NCBI GenBank assembly: GCA_049609625.1
Contig: JBMYYR010000008.1
Coordinates: 1 to 46,405 of the forward strand
Source of the DNA: JBMYYR01 sp049609625
GTDB taxonomy: Bacteria; Bacteroidota; Bacteroidia; Flavobacteriales; CAJXXR01
Direction: 5' to 3'
DNA: 46,405 nucleotides
The translations under genes and the position numbers were made by a program. Numbering within the stretch: position 1 is the stretch's first letter; each line of letters begins with the position of its first letter. The notes beneath the pieces are model-generated. The model saw only the letters and a list, made by a program, of their open reading frames with translations. It made no database searches and was not told the origin of the DNA. Below are positions 1 through 9,500 of the stretch, piece by piece.

Positions 1-1242
1 AACTTCTATACTATTGGCGAAATGCATAAACGTGTTAAAACACTTGACGGGTTAAAACAAACAAATCAAAGTAACAGAATAGATACGATAAAAAACACCC
101 TAATAAACATCAAAACTAACTTGCCAAAGAGTTTAAATGCTCTAAAAGCAAAGACAAACGAGGGAAGCGAGTTGGGTATCAGCCAAAAAGACACGGAGCT
201 CATTGCAGAAATCATGCAGCGTATGAAAAAGCTTAATATTAATAAAAGTGATACTGTCAGCTATCAAGATGATTTATTGTACATCAACAACATTGTTAAA
301 CCTCTGGTTGTCAATCTGACTGTTAATCATGGGTTTGATGCTGTGATATTACGTAATGTAGAACAACTTGCTGATAGTTTATTCCAAAATGAAGTTGAAA
401 GTCTAAAACGTGAATTAATCAAAAAAGACAAAAAGAAAAATAATAAAGGCAAAACAGCCTTCAAAGCCTTACTCGAATTAGACATCAGTAAGGCGCAAGA
501 CGGTGTCCTCCTGCTCAAAAGTCTATCTCAACTTGATCAGGCAAGTTCGTATGAACGCTTTTTTCAAATTTTATCTTCTATGGGCAATATAGTAGACGAC
601 AACAAACTTGGTTCATATATTAAAATTCTGACCGACTTTTCTACTAAATATGCCATTGTAGATAAGAAAGAAAACTCTATCGCTATTGATGTAGAAGAAG
701 TGCTGTATAACTTATCTAAACAAATGGGCAGCAAGGACAAAAATTCGCTAGGTCTATATTTTAGTGTTGGGCTGAGTCAGACTTTAGGCAAAGTGAGTCT
801 AGACAATACAAACGATAAATCTTTTGGTTATGTTAGTGAAAAAATTGGATTAAAAATAAATATTCGTAATTTTAAACGAGCAAGGTCTATAGCTTTTGAA
901 GAAAATAATACAAAAGGTATGCTAAGATCTAAAACACCCCTTGTTTCGGATGTTTATGGCTTGGTCTACGGCTCCGGGATATTGTATAACATTACCAACA
1001 CCAGTACATCCAACAATTTAGAAGGCTCTATGTTTGGTGCGTCGCTTGGTATCGCATTTTTTAATGATTTTGATGTCAATCTAGGTATTTCGACACTGTC
1101 TGGTGCAGGGAAAAGGTTTGGCAACAATCATATACTCAATTTCTCCTTAGATCTAAAATTCTTTGAATATATTGACAACCTAAGAAAGAAACGGGAAACC
1201 AAAAGACAAGAAGAAACCAAGGCTTTGCAAGCCTCTAAATAA
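1..1242 (+). CDS. C-terminal part of a large unrecognised protein, possibly outer-membrane
   Basis: The reading frame is open to the first base of the window, with sense codons before the first ATG at 22, so this is probably the 3' end of a longer gene. The visible ~413 residues fall into two halves. The first ~240 are polar, lysine-rich and probably helical. The last ~165 alternate polar and aromatic or glycine residues, as in outer-membrane beta strands (for example the segment starting LGLYFSVGLSQTLG and the one around SMFGASLGIAFFNDF). The C-terminus is lysine- and glutamine-rich and carries no type IX sorting signal. I do not recognise the family. The gene ends 5 nt before the patatin-like gene, so the two are very probably one transcript and may work together at the envelope. 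The barrel idea is inference from residue pattern only. Confidence 0.7.
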   Translation, partial: NFYTIGEMHKRVKTLDGLKQTNQSNRIDTIKNTLINIKTNLPKSLNALKAKTNEGSELGISQKDTELIAEIMQRMKKLNINKSDTVSYQDDLLYINNIVKPLVVNLTVNHGFDAVILRNVEQLADSLFQNEVESLKRELIKKDKKKNNKGKTAFKALLELDISKAQDGVLLLKSLSQLDQASSYERFFQILSSMGNIVDDNKLGSYIKILTDFSTKYAIVDKKENSIAIDVEEVLYNLSKQMGSKDKNSLGLYFSVGLSQTLGKVSLDNTNDKSFGYVSEKIGLKINIRNFKRARSIAFEENNTKGMLRSKTPLVSDVYGLVYGSGILYNITNTSTSNNLEGSMFGASLGIAFFNDFDVNLGISTLSGAGKRFGNNHILNFSLDLKFFEYIDNLRKKRETKRQEETKALQASK

Positions 1243-1247
1243 AAAAT

Positions 1248-3452
1248 ATGACCAATTTTTTTTACCAATGTCGCCAATTAGCAAAGTCAATCTGGGAACA
1301 CGTATGGGAATTCACACTTCTATCACTATTTATAGCCGCGCTGCATATAGAACACGGTCAAGATTTATTGATCTTATTGCTTAATAAACACCCATACGTT
1401 GTGGGCTACTTTATCGCCTTAGTTTTATTTGCGTTGAGCCTTTGGGGAACAAAAAAAATAACAGGCGAACAAAAACCAGTAGCTAAGCTTAAAAATCATT
1501 ACGAACTCGTGCTGCCAAGACTTCTACTTTTTGTAGCCGTCTTTTACAACGCCATCCATCTTCAATATATTTACAACATCCTTCAAGGACATAAAGAAAA
1601 GAGTTTTATACTTTACTTGTTTGTTCTTTTAGGTGCTCTGACGGTGGTATTGACATTAATAAAACCTGCTTTTCGGTATATGGAAAAGCTAGTTCTCAAA
1701 CATCTAGTATGTCTTGTAGGTATAGCTTTTTTTCTAGCTTTGTTGACTATAGTAATCCTACCTATTCGTAATGAAACAAAAACAGTTGATGGCCTAAGGC
1801 ATTTATCCTATTCAATGTTTGCTTTAGCTTACCTTTTATTTTTTCTTGTTTCGGCAAGACGAGAGCTTTATTTTAGGATAAAAAACTTCAAGCCAAGACC
1901 TTGTGATAGCAAATGTAGAAATGACGTAATTAAAAGATCAAATCTGATTACAAGAAAAGCCCTTATTGTCAGTTTATGCCTTAGTCTGATGCTTTATGTA
2001 ATTGCTAACGTACTGAATGTCAACACTCATCTTCGCGACTTAGATGTCATGTCGCCCTTAACCTACGTCATTATTGGCTTGAGTGGCCTGGCGAGCATTG
2101 TGATTGTAATAAATTGGCTTGCTTATGCTAAATTAAAGAATTTTCCATTACTCGCCATTGTTGTTCTATGTATTGCAGGCTATAACTACAGCCACACCTC
2201 CGAAAGTCATTCGCTCGACCCTCACGATGCCCATATTTCCTACAATCAACGAGACTCATTAAAAACCTATATTAGAACTTGGCTGACAGAAAAGAAGGAC
2301 AGAATTGAGTGCTATGACGATGTTGGAAAAAAGTATCCAATACTCTTTTTTAATGCCGAAGGTGGTGGCTCAAGAGGACTCATCCACACAGGTTTAGTCC
2401 ACAACGCCATTCTAGAGCAATATCCTAATTATTTTGAGCATATCATTTTAATGACAGGAGCATCTGGTGGTCAAAATGGTAATTCTATTTTCTTTGCTTC
2501 TGGAGGTAAAACAACACTCGGCACCAAACAAGCAAAAGCATTTTTCAATAATGATTTTGCATCCTCCTCGCTTATTAGTCTTTTAGGCAGAGATTTAATA
2601 GCGATGAAAAAAGGACGTGGTCATATTCTTATTAATCAGTGGGATTCTGTGTTTAATTTAACTTACCCAAGTCAACAACGTCAACTATCAGAACCTCTCT
2701 ATAATTTTTATTACGACGCATCGGGAAATCTTGTCTCTCCTTTACCACCTTTGCTTCTAAGTAGTGCAACTAGTGTTCAGGATGGTAGACATCACTACCA
2801 TTCGCCTTTTGCTTTCAAAGACTCAAACGCTTTGTTTTTTGGAGACAAAGATATTCATAGTCATTGCAAACATTGGAACAATAAAAAAGGGTATACGATT
2901 AAACAATCTATGATGCTAAACAGTGCCTTTCCTGTGCTCTCGCCAATTATGCGCACTAGTCCGCATAATCAATATGTTGATGCAGGATTGTTTGAAAGCA
3001 ATGGCTTTTTGGCTACCTTTAAATTTGTAGAATCGCTTAAAACAGTAGCAGAAGAAATGAAGCTATCCGAGAAGATTAAATTTGTTGGTGTTTGGGCAAA
3101 AAATTCACCTAATGAAGGTCCTCCAAGTGAAAGCAGGTCTCAAATTGGCGGACTTTTTACCTCCACCACAATACTCAAAAGTAGAGATGGACATTATCTT
3201 AATTTCAAACAAGCCTATTCTCAATTGATGAATCCTCTATTTGAATATAATCTGTTTGACGAAACAGGATTTTTAGTTGACAACAAAATTATAGTCCCTG
3301 TGGGTAGAAAGTTTTCTGACACAGCTCATTATGCAATAGTGGAAAAAATCAACCGAGATTCATTGATTACTCAAAGTTTGGTAAATTGTTTGAAATTAGA
3401 ATGTTATGATATAGACCATCCAGATGATGAAAAACTAATCATATCTCCCTGA
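1248..3452 (+). CDS. Polytopic membrane protein with C-terminal patatin-like phospholipase domain
   Basis: The N-terminal ~330 residues contain about nine hydrophobic segments long enough to cross the membrane. The C-terminal ~390 residues look like a patatin-like serine lipase. They show a glycine-rich oxyanion loop GGGSRG (372-377), the nucleophile elbow TGASGG with Ser406, and a candidate dyad aspartate in VDAGLFESNG (Asp578). In known patatins Ser and Asp form a catalytic dyad that hydrolyses acyl chains from phospholipids. The usual DG[AG] is DAG here, which is a small departure. The start ATG lies 5 nt after the previous stop, which implies translational coupling. Membrane anchoring by many helices is not the typical bacterial layout, in which patatins are soluble or fused to an outer-membrane barrel. 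Substrate is unknown. Confidence 0.8.
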   Translation: MTNFFYQCRQLAKSIWEHVWEFTLLSLFIAALHIEHGQDLLILLLNKHPYVVGYFIALVLFALSLWGTKKITGEQKPVAKLKNHYELVLPRLLLFVAVFYNAIHLQYIYNILQGHKEKSFILYLFVLLGALTVVLTLIKPAFRYMEKLVLKHLVCLVGIAFFLALLTIVILPIRNETKTVDGLRHLSYSMFALAYLLFFLVSARRELYFRIKNFKPRPCDSKCRNDVIKRSNLITRKALIVSLCLSLMLYVIANVLNVNTHLRDLDVMSPLTYVIIGLSGLASIVIVINWLAYAKLKNFPLLAIVVLCIAGYNYSHTSESHSLDPHDAHISYNQRDSLKTYIRTWLTEKKDRIECYDDVGKKYPILFFNAEGGGSRGLIHTGLVHNAILEQYPNYFEHIILMTGASGGQNGNSIFFASGGKTTLGTKQAKAFFNNDFASSSLISLLGRDLIAMKKGRGHILINQWDSVFNLTYPSQQRQLSEPLYNFYYDASGNLVSPLPPLLLSSATSVQDGRHHYHSPFAFKDSNALFFGDKDIHSHCKHWNNKKGYTIKQSMMLNSAFPVLSPIMRTSPHNQYVDAGLFESNGFLATFKFVESLKTVAEEMKLSEKIKFVGVWAKNSPNEGPPSESRSQIGGLFTSTTILKSRDGHYLNFKQAYSQLMNPLFEYNLFDETGFLVDNKIIVPVGRKFSDTAHYAIVEKINRDSLITQSLVNCLKLECYDIDHPDDEKLIISP

Positions 3453-3523
3453 TTTATTTTTGGTTTTACTTAGAATCCTCTAAAAAAACTTATCTTCGTT
3501 GACTTATATTTTATTTTTTATCT

Positions 3524-6500
3524 ATGAAAAAGTCAAGCATTCAATATCAAATCAATGCCTTAGATATTTTTGATGCAATACAAAAACATAGTTTTTTGTT
3601 GCTATTACTTATGTTCTTAACCTCTGCATTAGCCTCTGCTCAAACGGTATCGCGGTCTAATCTTCAAACCATTCATCTTAAACCTGAGGCAACAGCGCCT
3701 ATTTACAATGAAAATTCTGCCAAAGAATGGCTGTTAAAGCAATTGAAAAAAGACGATTTTTTGTGGAAACAACAGTCCGAACAAACAGACGAATTGGGTT
3801 TCCGACATGTGAAATACAGACAAGTTTTTGATGATGCAGCTGTTTTTGGAGCCGAACTTATTTTTCACTACAACAAAAATGGACTTTACCTTATTAACGG
3901 AAAATATCTGGATATAAAGTCTTTGGAACACGACGGAAATGTAGAATTAAGCCAACATGAAGCGAAGCAGCTTGGGATGGATTTATTCCCTTCCAAACAG
4001 TACACTGAGGATACTTGCGATGAAGGACATGACCCTTCGGAAGGTGAATCAGAATTATGGATTTACGAACACGAAGGCAACTATTACAAAGCCTATAAAA
4101 TAGACATCTACTCAACAGAACCTTTGTTTAGATATGACGTGTTTATTGATGTTACACATGGAAAATTACTTGGAAAACTGGACAAAATTCATCATATTGA
4201 TACGCCAAGTTCAGGAAATACGATGTATCATGGCACACGGACATTTACCACCGATTCGGTAAGCCATAGTGTATTTAAACTCCAAAATACCATAGGTGGC
4301 GGCATCAAAACGGTTGATATGAACTCGACTTCGAGTACCGAAACTGATTTCACAAACAGCAGTAGCGTTTGGACTTCAACAGCGAATGACGACCATGCAG
4401 CTTTGAGTATACATTGGGGTGTGGAACAAACCTATGATTATTTCCAATCTCAACATACATTCAACTCATTTGATAACGATAATGCCGAAATTAAATCAAG
4501 AGTACATTATGGTAGTCAATACAACAATGCCTTTTGGGATGGTACACAGCTGACCTTTGGAGATGGAAGTGGAAGTGTTTTCAATCCCTTAGCGTCTATT
4601 GATATTGTAGGACATGAATTTACTCACGGCGTGGTAGAACACACCGCTGGTTTGGTTTACAGCTATGAATCCGGTGCATTAAACGAGTCTTTTGCCGATA
4701 TTTTTGGCTATTGCATCCGTTTTTATGCCGATTCTGCCAATGCAAATTTCTATATTGGCGACTTAGTTACTGTGCCTTCTTATGGTGTGGCATTAAGAAA
4801 TATGGCTAACCCTAATGAACTTAACCACCCTGACACCTACATCGGAACACATTGGATATCAGGATCTTCGGACAATGGTGGAGTTCATACCAATTCAGGC
4901 GTACAAAACTACTGGTTCTATCTTCTAACCAAGGGCGGATCAGGCACAAATGATTTGGGAAATCCTTACAACATCGCAGGTATTGGTGTACACAAAGCTG
5001 CAAAAATAGCCTTTAGAAACTTATCTCAATACCTAACAAGTTCTTCAGATTATGATGATGCGCGATCGAACTCCATTCAAGCTGCCATCGATTTATACGG
5101 TTCATGTTCCAATGAAGTCATTCAGGTTACCAATGCCTGGCATGCGGTTGGCGTCGGTTCAATATTCCAAAATAGTGTTTCTGCCAACTTTAGTCCCAGT
5201 ACAAGCTATGGTTGCCAAACTCCACTAACCGTAACGTTCACTAATCTAAGTGCAAACAATTCAAGTAATTATTGGGATTTTGGAGACGGAACAACATCTA
5301 CCGCCATCTCTCCTACCCATACCTATACCGATACTGGTTCTTTTGATGTAAGTTTAATCATTTCTGGATCAGCCACTTGCGGAGGATCTTCTGATACCCT
5401 AACACTAAACAATCTGATAAGCATTGAAGAGGCTCCTACTATGGTTCCTGCAAGTTGCGATGCCTCGTTTACAAACAGCTACACGATTCACTCCTTTGAA
5501 TTTGACACGGTGCTGAATGACCAAAGCAGCAGCACTTTGAATGATTTGACCTGTGATTTTAATTTACAAGCCACCGAAGGCACACTTATTCCAATTTCTG
5601 CAAATACAGCTGGGAATGCCTATCTTCAAATTTGGGTCGACTTTGATAATTCTGGCTCATTTGCTGCTTCCGAAAAAGTCTTCGATCAGTTTTACCTTAC
5701 TAACACTATAGAATTTATTGTCCTTCAAGACTCCAGTATCGTCCACAACACTTCTCTAAGAATGCGGGTTTTGGTCGCTAGTTCATCTCTCTCGAATGCT
5801 TGTCCTTCAAATACTTATGGTCAACAGCAGGACTACCGCCTCAGTATAAGCCAAAACACAAATCCGCCTATAGCCTTGTTTGCGGCAGCAAACGATAATA
5901 CTTCAGTAGGTACCGACACCGACTTACAATTTACTAACGAATCTTTGAATGTACCAACATCCTATCTTTGGACCTTTGAAGGCGCTTCGCCCTCAACAAG
6001 TACACTAGAACACCCAACGGTGTCTTATGAAAATACAGGTACCTATGACGTCAGTCTAATCGCTACAAATGCTTATGGTTCAGATACTTTAACACTTTTT
6101 GATTATATTTCGGTAGTTAATGAATTTAATATTTGCCTTGATGATTCAACAGATGCAATAGCAGGTACTTTATTTGACTCAGGAGGGCCTTTCTCTAGCT
6201 ACAGTAATGGTGAAAATTGTGGATTTTTGATCAACCCTGGTTGCGCACTATCTGTCTCCTTGGCCATTAACAGTTTCCATACAGAGAATTCGTATGACCG
6301 TCTAAGAATCTATGATGGAACAAGCGACACAGACCCACTACTCTTGATGCTCACAGGCTCTACTAGCCAACAGACCGTAACTGCCACTAGCGGGAGTATG
6401 TTTCTGAAATTTACCTCCGACGGTTCGGTTACCGCTCCGGGCTTTGATTTCTCTTGGACTTCCGAAATTCCAAGCTCAGCGCCCACAGCAAGTATCAGTA

Positions 6501-9500
6501 CCGATACCTCTATTGCCTACAATACACCACATCAGTTTATAAGCACATCCTCAATTTTTGTTGCCGATTGGCAATGGGACTTTGGAGATGGCACAAGCTC
6601 TACCGAAGAACATCCGACGAAATCCTATACCAGTTCAGGAACATATACGGTTCGTCTGATTGTTGATAATTGTTTTGATGTAGATACAACTTATCAAGAC
6701 CTTAGCGTGCAATCTCCGCCAGGTATCCTCATCCAACCCGACACTCTTTTCTCAACAGTAAACTGTGGAGAGGCTGACAGTCAATCGTTTACCATTCTCA
6801 ATCAAGGCCCTGGAGATTTAGTTGTAACATCCAATAGTCCATCAAATACCGAAGCTGGGCTTAGCATCTTAGCGTTTACCTACGGTACTGACTATGACGG
6901 AGAGTACGACAATGTTAAATCGACTATACTAACGTCGATGCCAAATGTAACTATAGAGGAAGTCAGCTCCGCAAGTCCAAGTGAATTAGCCGAGCTTTTA
7001 GCCGAACATAGCTTCCTGTTAATTCCTGAACTAGAAGACGCGTCTACAACTTATTTAAGTCAAAGGTCAGACGTAATTATTGATTTTGTTGAAGATGGAG
7101 GATCAGTTTTAATGTGTGGTAATTTAGCAACTAGAGTAAATGCCCTTGGTTTGCTCACTACGACATCTGTAAGCAACAATTCGTCAGGCATTGCAACTAT
7201 TGTAAATCCCTCGCCAATAACCGACAGCTTAAGTGCATCTATTGCTTTAACTAGTGCTGTGTATTTTCAGAATTTCACGGATCCAGACTATGTTTCATTG
7301 GTTGAGTATAACAATAAGTATATGATAGGTGAAAAAGAAATAGGATCTGGAAAGGTAGTTTATTTAGGATATGATTTTTTCACAACAAATACCTCTTCAT
7401 CAGAACTTTTAGTCAATTCCATAAACTATCTATTTACCAACCAATACTCATGGCTCAGCTACACTGCCGTAGATAGTACACTTAGTTCGGGCGATTCCAT
7501 CAATGTTTCGGTTGGCTTGGATGCTTCAACTAGTTATGCAGGTACGTACTGGGATTCAATTCTGGTGGCGAGCAACGATTCCCTCACACCCAACTATTAT
7601 GTCTATGTGTCTATGGAAGTTTTAGGCTCGAGCCTGATTTCTGTAGATGCCAACCTACTAAATTTTGATACAATCCAACAAACCACAAGCACAAACGATA
7701 CCCTGATTGTTTCTAATTTAGCTTGCGACACCTTGTTTATCGATTCACTCGTCTATTCCAATGCTGCGTTTAGCGGTAGTGGTTTAGGAAACTACATTCT
7801 TCCTTATGAATATGATACCTTAATCGTTGCGTTTTCAACAGCCGACATTGACGTTTTTAGCGATAGTTTACTGATTTATAATGATGATGTTTTAGAAGTC
7901 ATCTATCTGGAAGCCAGCAGTATTGGTGCGCCAATTCTAAGTTTTTCGCCTAGCGAAATCTCAGAGGCAGTAACAGGCTGTTCAGACTCCATAACCATAC
8001 CCATAACCCTATACAACACTGGCGAAGACGAATTGATAGTCAATACAAACTCTAGTGCTTCCAACTATCTATTTTATGAAGGCTTTGAATCCGGAAACCT
8101 CAACCAATGGAACCTCAACAGTACCAGCAGTGTTCAAATCACTTCAAACGACCCTGCAGTTGGAGGCCATTGTGTTAGAAATCCAGAGTACAACTTCTAT
8201 AACGGCCTGCATACCGACTTAGGAAATATAACACCTGGCTATGCAAGTGTTAGAATAAAAACAGACAATATCGGTATTCCGAGTGCCTACTATGTCATCA
8301 AATCATCCGAAGGTCAAACAGCTATTTCTCTGTATAATTTCAATAACTTATGGAGGTTGGTTTCCGATGGGAACGTAGTTCATGCATCCACTATCGTTCC
8401 TAGTCAATGGTATCATTTTGAGTTTAAAAACATCGACTTTAGTACGCAAACTTTTGATTTTTATATTGACGGTGCCCTATTAGTTTCTGAAGCAACTTTT
8501 GTAGATTATGCTATTGATTTCAAAGCGTTAGACCTGTACTCGGTCAATCAATTCTCTTTAGGCGAAGCCGACTATTACGACGAACTTATTTTTAGCCCCG
8601 AAGAAGCCGTACCAAGCTGGATTGACTTTAGCCAAAACAATTTTCAAATTGCTGTAGGTGATTCTGTAACGTTCGACCTTACCTTGAGTGCCGAGGGACT
8701 TAATAACGGTACTTACGAATCGGACTTCATTTTATCTTCAAACGATCCAAATAACCCAACAGACACCATAGCTATTTCCTTTACTGTAGATGGCGATGCT
8801 CAGATTGAGCATGATGTGGCAAATTGTATCGATTTTGGAGACCTCATTCAGTTTACATCAAGTACAGACACTTTTGAACTTAGCAATATGGGTTGCGATC
8901 TTTTAGAAATCGACACCATATACAGTAATTCAGGCGCCTATTCATTCTCTAACAGCCTTGACTCGCTTGAATATGGAGTGTCTAGCAAGGTGTTTGTTTC
9001 ATTCAACCCACAAGTCGTCGGCAATTTCAACGACGTCTTGACGATACTAAATAGTGATACCACTATTCAAATTTGCCTTGCGGGCGAATCGCTTGGCGCG
9101 CCAATTATCTCAACCAGCCAAGTCGATAGCGTTTTGCATCTGACAAGTTGTGGCGTAGACTCAATGCCGTTTTCGTTCTATATTCATAATATTGGGATGG
9201 CCGACCTTGATTGGAGCACTGGACAACAAAGCTACAGTGATGATTTCGATAATGGATTTGGCGATATTTGGGAATCTTATAACTCCGTTTTTGTCAACGC
9301 AAACTGTGGTACCTACAACAATAGTGCTGGCGCATTGTCCTTTACTGGCTCTGGTTTAGGCACCAGAAACATTATAAGCCATCCGCTGGTTATCGGTCCA
9401 GGAACAATCGAATTTTTCATCGAATCAGGCGAGTGCGAAACACCCGATCCAGGAGAAAACCTCATACTTTCTTATTCTACAAACGGCTTGACATGGACGA

